Source of the DNA: Parabacteroides sp. An277
GTDB taxonomy: Bacteria; Bacteroidota; Bacteroidia; Bacteroidales; Tannerellaceae
Direction of reading: 5' to 3'
NCBI RefSeq assembly: GCF_002159645.1
Contig: NZ_NFJB01000022.1
Span: forward strand, 1-61,972
DNA length: 61,972 bases
The translations under genes and the position numbers were made by a program. Positions 16,801 through 26,189 of the stretch are shown piece after piece; the first letter of the stretch is position 1, and every line of letters starts with the position of its first letter. A model generated the notes under the pieces. That model worked only from the letters and a program-made list of their open reading frames with translations, ran no database searches and had not been told where the DNA came from.

Positions 16801-17528
16801 AAAACATATTGTTAGGAACATTCCTGTTTGCCGCGTCCGCCCCCACGTTTGCCGGATGGCGCATCGTCATAGACCGTAACTGCATCGCAACGGTGGGCGC
16901 CAACCTGGCCTCGCAGAAGCTCATCGAGGGGCAGCACAACCAACGGCTGGACTCCATCGCCTCCAAGAAGCAGAAGGTGGAACTCTACACCGTGAGCATG
17001 GCCACCATCAAGGAGCTGTACAAGCTCTCGATGGAAAACATCTCCGGTTTCGGTACGGAGAGTCTTTACTACAAGGAAATCGGAAGTTGCGCCTTCGATA
17101 TCCTCAAAGACGTGCCGGAACTTATTGAAACGGTGGGCAGGGCGAAGTTTACGAACAAGCTGCTTTGCCTCAATGAACTCGGCAACCTCGTAGCCGAGAC
17201 CCAACAACTGGTGGGCGACTTCGTGAACATCGTGAACAACGCCAGGGTGCAGAACCCGCTCAAAGGGGAAGCCACGGCGGAGAGGAAAAGCGACGGGTAC
17301 AACCTGCTCGACCGCTACGAGCGGCTGACCCTGGCCAACCGCATATATACTGACCTTACGAAGATACGCTACAAGGTGGAGGGAATGATGCTCATGGCAC
17401 AGTATGCCACAGCGGACGACCTCTTCTTTGCCATCAACCCGGAGGGCTGGGCAAACGTGGTGACCATGAAGAACCGTGTCGGCAGCCTTGTCCAATCCTG
17501 GAACGGGCTGGTGGCTTCCAATTACTGA
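16788..17528 (+). CDS. Secreted conjugation protein, TraI position (VirB5-like), paralogue 1
   Basis: 246 residues with a clear signal peptide (cleavage probably after PTFA, about residue 21) and a mostly helical mature part. It lies between traG and traJ, where Bacteroidetes operons encode the VirB5-like TraI. The C-terminus contains DDLFFAINPEGWANV and NRVGSLVQSWNGLV, closely echoed in the protein at 35978 (DLWFSLDPEGWANVMSGKN). It probably acts in the periplasm. A family name beyond this is uncertain. Confidence 0.65.
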   Translation: MGKLKNILLGTFLFAASAPTFAGWRIVIDRNCIATVGANLASQKLIEGQHNQRLDSIASKKQKVELYTVSMATIKELYKLSMENISGFGTESLYYKEIGSCAFDILKDVPELIETVGRAKFTNKLLCLNELGNLVAETQQLVGDFVNIVNNARVQNPLKGEATAERKSDGYNLLDRYERLTLANRIYTDLTKIRYKVEGMMLMAQYATADDLFFAINPEGWANVVTMKNRVGSLVQSWNGLVASNY

Positions 17529-17545
17529 ATTTGAAAACAAGAGCC

Positions 17546-18265
17546 ATGGACTATAATATAAAAGGTATAGGAAATCGCAAGGCATTTTTTGCCGCCTTTA
17601 TAGCAATCGCCATCCTGTCGCTTCCCGTCAGGGTATCGGCCGGAGTCATTCCCAAAGACCTCCCGACCATCGAAGCCCTGATAGCCTTGCACAAGGCGGT
17701 GAAGAAGGACGAGGACAAGGCCATGCAGCGTGTGGCCGCCAGTTTCGGCGAGCAGTCGCTCATCACCAAGGGGGCCGGCAAGTTTAACGACGTGCGCACC
17801 ACCCTGAACACCAAGCTGGACAACGCCCATTCCTACCTGGTGCTGGCAGGCGCCGTTTCTTCCACCGCAAATTCCTTATACCAACTGGTGAAGGAATACA
17901 AGGACTTCACTTCAAACACGTTCGTCCATGTCAGCAAGAAGCCCTTCGTAGCATGGTACTATGCCGACGCCAACCTGGCCATATCGAGGGAAGTGAAGCA
18001 CTGCTACAAGCTCTATGCGTCGGTGGCCGCTTCCGGCATCAACTTGATGAAGGCTTCCATGGACGAGAAGCTGAACCTGGTGATGACGCTGAAAAGCACC
18101 ATTGACAGGGCAAGGTACATCATTGACAATGCGAACCTTTACTGCTACCTCATTACCGACTGCGGATGGAAGCCGGACTACATCTGGGAGATACTGAACT
18201 CCGAAGTCAAGGACGAGATAGCAAAAACAATTATCAACAAATGGAACCAAGGATATGAGATATAG
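17546..18265 (+). CDS. Secreted conjugation protein, TraI-region paralogue 2
   Basis: 239 residues from the ATG at 17546; a TTG five codons upstream is less likely. A hydrophobic signal ends near VSAG (about residue 32). The mature part is helical, with PTIEALIALHKAVKKDEDKA and a Cys pair in the C-terminal third (NANLYCYLITDCGW). It is the same size as the preceding gene and occupies the same part of the operon, suggesting an old duplication, though similarity is low. A function in the periplasmic part of the transfer channel is inferred from context. Confidence 0.6.
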   Translation: MDYNIKGIGNRKAFFAAFIAIAILSLPVRVSAGVIPKDLPTIEALIALHKAVKKDEDKAMQRVAASFGEQSLITKGAGKFNDVRTTLNTKLDNAHSYLVLAGAVSSTANSLYQLVKEYKDFTSNTFVHVSKKPFVAWYYADANLAISREVKHCYKLYASVAASGINLMKASMDEKLNLVMTLKSTIDRARYIIDNANLYCYLITDCGWKPDYIWEILNSEVKDEIAKTIINKWNQGYEI

Positions 18266-18932
18266 AGTAATAACACTTTGCCTGTTCAGCCTGTTGGTAG
18301 CCTCCGGCATGCAGGCACAAGTACCCGTCCGTGACAACGAGAAAAAGAAACAATGGCAGTCCATGGAAAACGGGCCGTGGGACTTCGCGCCCGACTGGTA
18401 CTACTACTTCCTGCACAAAGGTTACTCCGGCGCGGAGATGTACTGGAAATGGGCGGGCTTCAAGTCCGGCTTCCGCGTCCGCTTCAAGGAATCCAAGTCG
18501 AACATCAAGCGCATCATGCCCACACGGGTCATATCCGAGGAAACCCAGCGGCAGAAGCTGGAAAAGGTGGAGGAAGAACGTAGGTATGTGGAGGAACTGT
18601 ACAAGGAGGAGCTTGTCCGGGAAGCCGACCGCACCGTGGATTTGGCCTATCCGGCCTACAAGGACGAGTTCAACCGGATGCAGGACTGCATCACCGACGG
18701 CCTGCTCTACTGCATGACGAAAAGCGGCGGAAAATTGAAGCCGCAGGTGGACGAACTGGGCAGGCAGAATGAAATCCTTTGCGCCGGCATCGCCTATATC
18801 CGCAAGACGGGCGTGGGCTACGGACTGGAGAACGCCAGGCGGCAGCAAGCCTATGAGGAAGCCAAGGGAAAGATGGAGGCACTCGTGAAACAGACCGCCA
18901 ACCTCTGCGCCGTGGCCGCCACACATTATTAG
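18255..18932 (+). CDS. Secreted conjugation protein (DUF5045-like)
   Basis: 225 residues with a signal peptide ending near MQAQ (residue 22), an aromatic-rich segment (WDFAPDWYYYFLHKGYSGAEMYWKW) and a long charged helical region with many Glu/Arg at about 100-140. The context and the aromatic motif suggest the DUF5045 proteins of Bacteroidetes transfer regions. I have not been able to confirm this. It overlaps the upstream gene by 11 bp, so it is translationally coupled. A periplasmic or outer-membrane-facing role is likely. Confidence 0.55.
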   Translation: MRYRVITLCLFSLLVASGMQAQVPVRDNEKKKQWQSMENGPWDFAPDWYYYFLHKGYSGAEMYWKWAGFKSGFRVRFKESKSNIKRIMPTRVISEETQRQKLEKVEEERRYVEELYKEELVREADRTVDLAYPAYKDEFNRMQDCITDGLLYCMTKSGGKLKPQVDELGRQNEILCAGIAYIRKTGVGYGLENARRQQAYEEAKGKMEALVKQTANLCAVAATHY

Positions 18933-18968
18933 AATTAAAATGTATTACATGAAGATAAGAATACGATT

Positions 18969-20087
18969 ATGCAACTGTCTGCTGTTTTATTGACCATAGG
19001 CCTTCCGGCCATCGACGAGAGCCTGGACAAGCTGCTTGTCGCCATGGAGACGTTCCCCAACGTGGCCGTGCTGGGCGACGCGGTGGGACTGGCCCGTATC
19101 ATCGGGCTGCTGCTCGCCCTCTGCGTGGGTTCCTACGAGTGCTGGATGATGATGCTCGGACGGCGCGGCATGGATGTGATGAAGCTCCTCCGCATCGTCG
19201 GCATCTCCATCTGCATCTCTTCCTCCTCGTGGATATGTGACGCCCTGCAGGTGCCTGGCAAGGGACTTGAAAGCGCGAGCAAGGCGATGGCGCAGGCCAA
19301 GAACAAGGAGGTGGCCGCCTTCGAGCTGAAGGTGGCTCAAAAACAAAGCGAGTACCTTGACCGGCTGCGCACCGTGCAGGATTCCATCGCGACCGCGCAG
19401 CAGGTGGCCGCCATCGGACAGGACGCCGCATGGTGGGACAAACTCATCTACAACGTGGAGAACCTTGGCAACACCATCAACAACTACGCCCAACGGGCGG
19501 TGGTGGCCACGGAGACCAAGGTCAGCGAATGGATAAACGATGTCATCCGCTTCGTGGGAGAGCTGATTTTCCAGATGTCCTACTACGGCATCCTCGTGGC
19601 GCAGCGCATCTTCATGGCCATTATGATGATATTCTGCCCCATCATGTTCGCCCTGTCCCTCGCCCCGCCGTGGAACTCGGCGTGGAGCCAGTGGATGTCC
19701 AAGTTCCTTTCCCTCTCGCTGTGGGGCTTCGTGACCTACATGTGCCTGTACTACGTTGACTTCATCCTTTTATATAATTTACAACAAGACCTCGTGGCCT
19801 ACGACCACCTGCTTCACGGTTCGGTCAATTCGTGGTCGCAGATAGGCGCGTTGGGGCTGCAAGGTATCGGCTCCAACTGCATGTACGCCATGGGAATGCT
19901 GGTCGGCGCGTACATCATACGTTTCGTCCCGGAAGTGGCCTCGTGGCTCATCCCCGGCGGCGTAAGTTCGGGCGCGGCGACGGCGGCAGGCTCCACGGCT
20001 ACGGGCATCGCTTCCATGGCAGGAGGTGCGGCCGGCTCGGTGGCCGGGGGCGCGGTTTCCATGGTCAAGCCCAAATCAGGAAGATAA
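18969..20087 (+). CDS. traJ: Conjugal transfer protein TraJ (VirB6-like)
   Basis: 372 residues with several membrane segments: two near residues 38-60 and 70-90, a soluble helical middle (about 95-185), then three or four segments between about 195 and 320. The C-terminus is a Gly/Ala/Thr-rich tail (SSGAATAAGSTATG) ending KPKSGR. This polytopic plan and the position between TraI-type proteins and traK identify TraJ, the counterpart of VirB6 in the inner-membrane channel. Confidence 0.88.
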   Translation: MQLSAVLLTIGLPAIDESLDKLLVAMETFPNVAVLGDAVGLARIIGLLLALCVGSYECWMMMLGRRGMDVMKLLRIVGISICISSSSWICDALQVPGKGLESASKAMAQAKNKEVAAFELKVAQKQSEYLDRLRTVQDSIATAQQVAAIGQDAAWWDKLIYNVENLGNTINNYAQRAVVATETKVSEWINDVIRFVGELIFQMSYYGILVAQRIFMAIMMIFCPIMFALSLAPPWNSAWSQWMSKFLSLSLWGFVTYMCLYYVDFILLYNLQQDLVAYDHLLHGSVNSWSQIGALGLQGIGSNCMYAMGMLVGAYIIRFVPEVASWLIPGGVSSGAATAAGSTATGIASMAGGAAGSVAGGAVSMVKPKSGR

Positions 20088-20107
20088 AACCATAAAAATA
20101 AAGAAAT

Positions 20108-20704
20108 ATGCTCATAGAATCACTGGCACAGAAAACACGGCTCGCCATGGTGACGGTGCTGGCCACCATAGGCGGATGCGCCGTCATCTGCGGCTTCACC
20201 GTATGGTGCTGCATCTCCCTTGTAAACAAGGAAAGGGAGCAGATATACATATTGGACGGGGATATCCCGTTCCTCGCTGAGCGTGCGCAGCTGGAGGCCA
20301 ATTTCACGATGGAGGCCCAGGCGCACATCCAGCTCTTCCATCAGTATTTCTTCAACCTGCCGCCAGACAACGACTACATCAAGTGGACGCTCGGCAAGGC
20401 CATGTACATGGCGGACGGCACGGCGTTGAAGCAAAAGCAGGCGATGGACGAGAACGGCTTTTATTCCGACATCATCTCCTCGTCGGCGGTCTGCACTGTC
20501 ATGTGCGACTCCATCGACTTCGACGAACAGGAACGGAAGTTCACCTACTACGGTACGCAGCTCATCAAGCGGCGCACCCGTGACCTGAAGCGTTCTTTGG
20601 TCACGACCGGATATGTCGAGTCCGTGCCGAGGACGCGGAACAATCCCCACGGATTGCTGATTACCAACTGGAGGACGCTCGAAAACAAGGATTTGGACTA
20701 CTAA
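20108..20704 (+). CDS. traK: Conjugal transfer protein TraK (VirB8-like)
   Basis: 198 residues. One N-terminal membrane helix (about 15-38) is followed by a periplasmic domain with LAERAQLEANFTMEAQAHIQLFHQYFFNLPPDNDYI, a segment highly characteristic of Bacteroidetes TraK. VirB8-type proteins link the inner-membrane complex to the outer channel. It lies 20 bp after traJ and 13 bp before the next gene. Confidence 0.92.
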   Translation: MLIESLAQKTRLAMVTVLATIGGCAVICGFTVWCCISLVNKEREQIYILDGDIPFLAERAQLEANFTMEAQAHIQLFHQYFFNLPPDNDYIKWTLGKAMYMADGTALKQKQAMDENGFYSDIISSSAVCTVMCDSIDFDEQERKFTYYGTQLIKRRTRDLKRSLVTTGYVESVPRTRNNPHGLLITNWRTLENKDLDY

Positions 20705-20717
20705 ATGTAATTTGGAT

Positions 20718-21209
20718 ATGAGAATCAGAAAGAAACTTCGGGAAAGCAGGCTAAGGACGCACCTGCAAATCCGCGCATGGCTGCAACCTAAACTGGGAAA
20801 GGCAGGGGAAAGGCTCCGCTTGGTAGGTCGCATCCGCCTGGCGAACATCTGGGCACGGAAGCATCCGAAAAGGACTTTCGCCTGTGTTACGGGAACATTG
20901 TCGCTCTTGCTGGTATGCTCCCTTGTCATGAACAATAGCAAGCCGGACGGGACGGACAACGCACACGGCATCGGCGCCATTGCCAATATGGAACCCTTGT
21001 TCCAAGGCTTCCGCACCATACAGTCGAACAAAGGCCTGCACCGTGCCACGATACAGGAGCTGGCGGACAGCGGACGGGCCATCCGACAGGAACTTGACTC
21101 CCTGATAGCCATGCCGAAGAAGTCGCACGGTGACTCCCTGCGGATTGTCAGGCAGTACAGGCGGCTGGAGAACATTGTAAAATTCATCAATAACGGAGAA
21201 CATGATTAA
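20718..21209 (+). CDS. TraL-position membrane protein
   Basis: 163 residues from the ATG at 20718. The first 60 residues are very basic (many Arg/Lys), followed by one membrane helix (about 58-75, SLLLVCSLVM) and a periplasmic helical tail. It sits exactly between traK and traM, where a small single-span TraL protein is encoded in related elements. It overlaps the traM start (ATGATTAA). The function is unknown beyond the transfer apparatus. Confidence 0.6.
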   Translation: MRIRKKLRESRLRTHLQIRAWLQPKLGKAGERLRLVGRIRLANIWARKHPKRTFACVTGTLSLLLVCSLVMNNSKPDGTDNAHGIGAIANMEPLFQGFRTIQSNKGLHRATIQELADSGRAIRQELDSLIAMPKKSHGDSLRIVRQYRRLENIVKFINNGEHD

Positions 21210-22416
21210 AGTCAATTTCAAACAACCCAAGTACATCTTCCCGGCGGTCATCTTCATACCGCTGTGCGCCCTGGTGTATTTCGTGATGCAGACCTTCGGG
21301 GGCGGCGGAGAGCCGGAACAGGCCGTGGCCACCGACCGCATCAACACGGAACTGCCCGAAGCACACGCCGAGGAAGCCGGGGACAAAATGTACGAGATGT
21401 CGCGCCGCTTCGGCGACGAGGACGCCTTTACCGCCGTGGGAGGCATCGGCGAGGAAAAGGAGGAGAAAGAAGAGCCGGGACACGGCTACAGCGAGGAGGA
21501 ACTGGACGGACTGGACGCTGCGGAAGCGGAGCGAATCCGGCAGCAGCAGGAAATGGAGGAACTGGAGCGCTCGTTGGCGGAGTCCAGGCGGCACATCAAT
21601 TCATACGCCTATGACAACAATACGCCTTCGGACCGTCCGTCTGATGGAAGCAGTGGCATGGGCTACACTTCGCAGGACGACTTCGCCCGTGACCTGGAGG
21701 AAATCCAGCGCCGCAGCTACGAGAGGCAGAAGGCCATCGGGCGCGGCCTTGGGTTCGGCGACCCGGAAGCGGAAGAGGCGGCCAAAAGGCAGCGTGCAGA
21801 CTCATTGGCGAAAGTCCGCAAGGAAGAGGCGGAACGAAACCGGCCGAACCTTGTCATCAAGTCTGCCGACACCAATGCGGACAAGTTCCATACGGTGGCC
21901 GCTCCCGACGGTGCGGCGGAAGCCAGGCTGATACGCGCCATGATAGACCAGACCACCAAGGCCAAGGAAGGCACGCGCCTGCGCTTCAAGCTGCTTGACG
22001 ATGTGACGGTGAGCGGCACAAAGTTGAGGAAAGGCACTTACCTCTACGGCACGGTGACGGGATTCTCCAGCCAGCGCGTGAAGGCTACCATCACCAGCAT
22101 CCTTGCCGGGGACAAGTTCATCAAGGTCAAGCTGTCCGTATTCGACAACGACGGTATGGAGGGCTTCTACGTGCCCGAATCCTCGTTCCGCGATTTCGTG
22201 AAGGACGCTAGCTCCAACGTGGTGCAGCAGGACATCAACATCGAGTCCGACGGCGGCTACGGTTCCGGCATATCCAGCGAGGCCGTTGCCTTGCAGGCCC
22301 TGCAGAACATGTACAACTCCGCTACTTCCGCCCTGTCTTCCAACATCCGGAAGAACAAGGCGAGAATCAAGTACAACACCATCGTCTATCTCATCAACTC
22401 GGACGATGCAAGGTGA
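21202..22416 (+). CDS. traM: Conjugative transposon protein TraM
   Basis: 404 residues. An N-terminal membrane helix (about 10-28) is followed by an acidic, Glu-rich periplasmic linker (50-220). The C-terminal domain begins near residue 245 with LIRAMIDQTTKAKEGTRL and continues LRKGTYLYGTVTGFSSQRVK. This is the Bacteroidetes TraM family, comparable in plan to VirB10, the scaffold spanning the envelope. The gene overlaps its upstream neighbour by 8 bp. Confidence 0.93.
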   Translation: MIKVNFKQPKYIFPAVIFIPLCALVYFVMQTFGGGGEPEQAVATDRINTELPEAHAEEAGDKMYEMSRRFGDEDAFTAVGGIGEEKEEKEEPGHGYSEEELDGLDAAEAERIRQQQEMEELERSLAESRRHINSYAYDNNTPSDRPSDGSSGMGYTSQDDFARDLEEIQRRSYERQKAIGRGLGFGDPEAEEAAKRQRADSLAKVRKEEAERNRPNLVIKSADTNADKFHTVAAPDGAAEARLIRAMIDQTTKAKEGTRLRFKLLDDVTVSGTKLRKGTYLYGTVTGFSSQRVKATITSILAGDKFIKVKLSVFDNDGMEGFYVPESSFRDFVKDASSNVVQQDINIESDGGYGSGISSEAVALQALQNMYNSATSALSSNIRKNKARIKYNTIVYLINSDDAR

Positions 22417-22460
22417 ATGTCTGAAACAATATCAATGTAAATTCTATAAACAATATCCCA

Positions 22461-23345
22461 ATGAAAGCAAGGCTTATCTTACTGACTTTGCTCTGTGCCG
22501 TGGGCATGGCCGCCTACGCCAACGAGAAAATCTATGTCAACCGGGATGTGACCACGCACATCGTCATGCCCGAACCCATCAAACTGGTGGACATCTCTAC
22601 CCCGAAGATTGCCGGGAATCAGTGTACGGACAACATCGTCCGCATCAAGCCGTACCATGATGAGGGTGATTCCATACAGTCCGGCGGCTACACGGAGAAC
22701 GAGCTGCTGGGCACCATCACGCTCATCGGGGAAAGGCACATCGCGCAATATGACGTCCTTTATACCGAAGAGCCGGGACAGGCGGCCGCCATCTTCGAGG
22801 TGCCGTACACCCACACGCAGTCCTACATCAACCCCGAAGTCACCATGCCCATGTCCGAAATGGCACGCTATGCGTGGGCGGTGTACGGCAGCAGGCGCAA
22901 GTACAACCAGATCGTGACGAGGGCGCACGGGATGAAGGCCACGGTCAACAACATCTACGCCGTCGGGGATTACTTCTTCATCGACTTTTCGCTGCGCAAC
23001 AAAACGAAAATTCCCTACGACATCGAGGAAATCCGCGTGAAGCTCACGGACAAGAAGGAAACCAAGGCGACCAACTCGCAGACTATCGAGCTGTCGCCCG
23101 TGTTCACGCTCAACTCCACGAGGAAGTTCAGGAAAGACTACCGCAACGTGATGGTGCTGCCCAAGCTGACCTTCCCCGACGAGAAGGTGCTGCGCATTGA
23201 AATATCCGAGAACCAGATCAGCGGACGGGTCATCGTGCTGACCGTCGAATACGAGGACATCCTCCATGCGGACGGCTTCGATACCGACATCCTGAAGGAT
23301 GCAGCCTACTATCCTTATTACCACATCTCTTATTCCGACAAATGA
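22461..23345 (+). CDS. traN: Conjugative transposon protein TraN (VirB9-like, DUF4138)
   Basis: 294 residues with a signal peptide ending near AYAN. The N-terminal beta domain starts EKIYVNRDVTTHIVMPEPIKLVDIS, the hallmark of TraN/DUF4138. The C-terminal beta domain has YFFIDFSLRNKTKIPYDIEEIRVKL. VirB9-type proteins form the outer-membrane core with the VirB7/VirB10 counterparts. It overlaps traO by 4 bp (ATGA). Confidence 0.93.
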   Translation: MKARLILLTLLCAVGMAAYANEKIYVNRDVTTHIVMPEPIKLVDISTPKIAGNQCTDNIVRIKPYHDEGDSIQSGGYTENELLGTITLIGERHIAQYDVLYTEEPGQAAAIFEVPYTHTQSYINPEVTMPMSEMARYAWAVYGSRRKYNQIVTRAHGMKATVNNIYAVGDYFFIDFSLRNKTKIPYDIEEIRVKLTDKKETKATNSQTIELSPVFTLNSTRKFRKDYRNVMVLPKLTFPDEKVLRIEISENQISGRVIVLTVEYEDILHADGFDTDILKDAAYYPYYHISYSDK

Positions 23346-23809
23346 TGAAGAAGTTTTTAATCACCTTATTCTGTGCGGTCGTTGCCATTGGCGCATCCGC
23401 ACAGGAGGGCAAGCTGGCGGTAAACGCCGGCTTCCTGTTCCCGTCCACCCTGAACGCAACAATCGGCTACGAGCGTCCGTTGTCATACGGAAATGCCGTG
23501 GAACTGTACGGCGAGGCCGGCACTCATTGGCAGGAAAAGGATTTCTGGAAAAGCTACTATTGGGACGGCGGCATCGTCTACAAGCACCGGCTGGTGCGCT
23601 ATAAGAACGGTATGCTGCGTTTCCGCTTCGGCCCGCAGTTCGGCGCGGTGCAGAAACGGTTCTTCATCGGATTGGAGGGAGGGTTTGAATACAGCTATGT
23701 GTTCCGTAACGGCTGGGAGTTCGCCCTGATACAGAAGAACAACGTGAACTTCCTGCACGGCGACACGTTCCGCAACGGGTTGTTGCTTGGAGTGAAGATA
23801 CCTTTTTAA
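23342..23809 (+). CDS. traO: Conjugal transfer protein TraO
   Basis: 155 residues with a signal peptide ending ASAQ and a beta-rich body with alternating aromatic residues (KLAVNAGFLFPSTLNATIGYE and GGIVYKHRLVRYKNG) ending GVKIPF. This fits TraO, a small outer-membrane-associated protein encoded directly after TraN. It starts in the traN stop codon. A second ATG three bases downstream is an equally possible start. Confidence 0.88.
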   Translation: MMKKFLITLFCAVVAIGASAQEGKLAVNAGFLFPSTLNATIGYERPLSYGNAVELYGEAGTHWQEKDFWKSYYWDGGIVYKHRLVRYKNGMLRFRFGPQFGAVQKRFFIGLEGGFEYSYVFRNGWEFALIQKNNVNFLHGDTFRNGLLLGVKIPF

Positions 23810-23833
23810 CCACTTGTAAACAAAACAGAAGGC

Positions 23834-26143
23834 ATGGCATTTGAAGAGACAAGGGAACAGCAGCAGATGTACAACTACTTCCGCAGCTGCATATACATCT
23901 TCCTAATCATAGAGATTGTGATGAACCTGCCCGTCACAGCGGACAACCGTGTCACGCAGTTCATTCTCGACCTGTTGGGGCGTTTCAAGGTGTTCAACAC
24001 CGTATCGGGCTGCAAGGTGGCGGAGCTGGTGTGCATCTGCATCGTCTGCATAGGGACGAAAGCGAAGAAGGCGTTGAAGTTCAACGTGCGCACGATGGTG
24101 GTCTATCCCGTGCTGGCCGGGCTTACCCTTGTCGGGCTGTGCTTCGTGTTCCACGGGATGTATTTCGGCGTCAGCTGGTTCGGCTTCCCTGCCAACCGCA
24201 TCCTCTACGCCATCTGCTCGGTTGTCGGCACCATGCTGGTGCATCAAGGGCTGGACGGCATCGCCAAGTATTACAACAACAAGGTGGGCGAAGACCGCTT
24301 CAACTTCGAGAACGAGTCGTTCCAGCAGTCGGAGAATCTTGTCGCCAATGACTATTCAGTGAACATCCCCATGATATACTATTGGAAACGGAAGATGCAC
24401 AAGGGATGGATAAACATCATCAACCCGTTCCGTGGGACAATCGTGTTGGGAACGCCCGGTTCGGGCAAGTCCTTCGGTGTCATCGACCCGTTCATCCGGC
24501 AGCACGCAGCCAAGGGCTTCGCCATGATGGTGTACGACTTCAAGTACCCCACGTTGGCGAAGACGCTCTTCTACCAGTTCTGTAAGAACAGGAAGGCCGG
24601 CAGGCTGCCTGCCAACTGCGGATTCCGCACCATCAACTTTACCGACGTGGAGTATTCCGACCGCATCAACCCCATTCAGCGGAAGTATATCCCCGACCTT
24701 GCGGCGGCTTCGGAAACGGCGGCGACCCTGCTGGCGTCGCTCAACAAGGGTGGCGGCGAGAAGAAAGGCGGCTCGGAGGCGTTCTTCACCAACTCGGCGG
24801 AGAACTTCCTCGCGGCTATCATCTACTTCTTCGTCAACTTCCACCCCGTGGGCTTCAAGGACGGCAGGAAGCTCAGGCGCTTCATCCTACACGAGGGAAA
24901 GAAGCTGGAAATCGTCATCAGGAATTGGGACGACTTCAACGCCATCGACAAGGACGGGAATGTGGTGCTGGATTTCGTGGACGAGAAGGGCAACGATGTT
25001 TCCACGGACGAGGACAGGATGTTCGTGGACTTGAACGGTTACAGCTATAAAGACCGCACAGGGAAACTGATACGTATCGACCGCTGCTGGTATGAGGACA
25101 AGGACGGCAACGAGGTGGAGCCGGACACTGTCACGGGGGAATATTCGGATATGCCGCACGTGCTCTCCTTTCTCGGCAGGCCATACGACCAGGTGTTTAA
25201 CATCCTGATGCAGGACGACAAGATTGCTTCTCTCATGGCACCGTTCAAGAGTGCCTATGAGAACAAGGCCAACGACCAGTTGGAAGGCATGGTGGGCACG
25301 CTCCGCGTCAACGCCGCAAGGCTCGTATCGCCGGAAGCCTACTGGGTGTTCACCGGGGATGACTTCGACCTGAAGATTTCCGACAGGGAGCATCCGAGCT
25401 ATCTTGTGATAGCCAACGACCCAGAGAAGGAACAAGTCATCGGCTCGCTCAACGCCCTTGTGCTGAACCGCCTGATAACCCGTGTGAACTCCAAGGGGAA
25501 CATCCCGGTGAGCATCATCGTGGACGAGCTGCCCACGCTGTACTTCCACAAGATAGACCGACTTATCGGTACGGCGCGCTCCAACAAGGTGGCCGTGACG
25601 CTAGGCTTCCAGGAGCTTCCGCAGTTGGAGGCCGACTACGGAAAGGTGGGGATGCAGAAAATCATCACCACCTGCGGCAACATCTTCATGGGGGCTGCCC
25701 GTAACAAGGAAACGCTGGAATGGGCGCAGAACGACGTGTTCGGCAAGGCCAAGCAGACCTCACGCTCCATATCCATCAACGACCAGAAGGTGTCCACCAC
25801 CATATCCGAGAAGATGGACTACCTCGTTCCGGCGGCGAAGATTGCGGACATGGCCACCGGCTGGCTGGCCGGACAGGCGGCGCGCGACTTCACCGCTACG
25901 GACGAGAGAATGCTGGACAGGTTCGACATCGAACAGTCGGAGGAGTTCAAGACCACCAAGTATTTCTGCAAGACGCACTTCGACATGAAGAAGATTAAGG
26001 ACGAGGAGGAACACTATGTGCCGCTGCCGAAAATCTACGAGTTCAAGAATGACCGAGAGAAGGAAATCCTGCTCAATCGCAACTTCAAGAGAGTCAACCA
26101 GGAGGTGGAGGATATGGTTAAGGAACTGCTTGGAATGAGCTAG
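23834..26143 (+). CDS. Type IV coupling protein (VirD4/TraG-type, Bacteroides MobC)
   Basis: A 769-residue membrane ATPase that delivers the relaxase-DNA complex to the channel. The N-terminus has about four membrane segments (to residue 140). The Walker A motif GTPGSGKSFGV has its Lys at about 212, and the Walker B motif VSIIVDELPTLYF is near 560. A long insert with acidic residues (about 375-440) precedes FLGRPYDQVFNILM. It closes the transfer operon here and is not next to the relaxase. The VirB4-like gene is separate, so both ATPases are present. Confidence 0.93.
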   Translation: MAFEETREQQQMYNYFRSCIYIFLIIEIVMNLPVTADNRVTQFILDLLGRFKVFNTVSGCKVAELVCICIVCIGTKAKKALKFNVRTMVVYPVLAGLTLVGLCFVFHGMYFGVSWFGFPANRILYAICSVVGTMLVHQGLDGIAKYYNNKVGEDRFNFENESFQQSENLVANDYSVNIPMIYYWKRKMHKGWINIINPFRGTIVLGTPGSGKSFGVIDPFIRQHAAKGFAMMVYDFKYPTLAKTLFYQFCKNRKAGRLPANCGFRTINFTDVEYSDRINPIQRKYIPDLAAASETAATLLASLNKGGGEKKGGSEAFFTNSAENFLAAIIYFFVNFHPVGFKDGRKLRRFILHEGKKLEIVIRNWDDFNAIDKDGNVVLDFVDEKGNDVSTDEDRMFVDLNGYSYKDRTGKLIRIDRCWYEDKDGNEVEPDTVTGEYSDMPHVLSFLGRPYDQVFNILMQDDKIASLMAPFKSAYENKANDQLEGMVGTLRVNAARLVSPEAYWVFTGDDFDLKISDREHPSYLVIANDPEKEQVIGSLNALVLNRLITRVNSKGNIPVSIIVDELPTLYFHKIDRLIGTARSNKVAVTLGFQELPQLEADYGKVGMQKIITTCGNIFMGAARNKETLEWAQNDVFGKAKQTSRSISINDQKVSTTISEKMDYLVPAAKIADMATGWLAGQAARDFTATDERMLDRFDIEQSEEFKTTKYFCKTHFDMKKIKDEEEHYVPLPKIYEFKNDREKEILLNRNFKRVNQEVEDMVKELLGMS

Positions 26144-26189
26144 GTAATTGTCTAACTGTTTATGGTAATATATTGACGGATAATAGTAT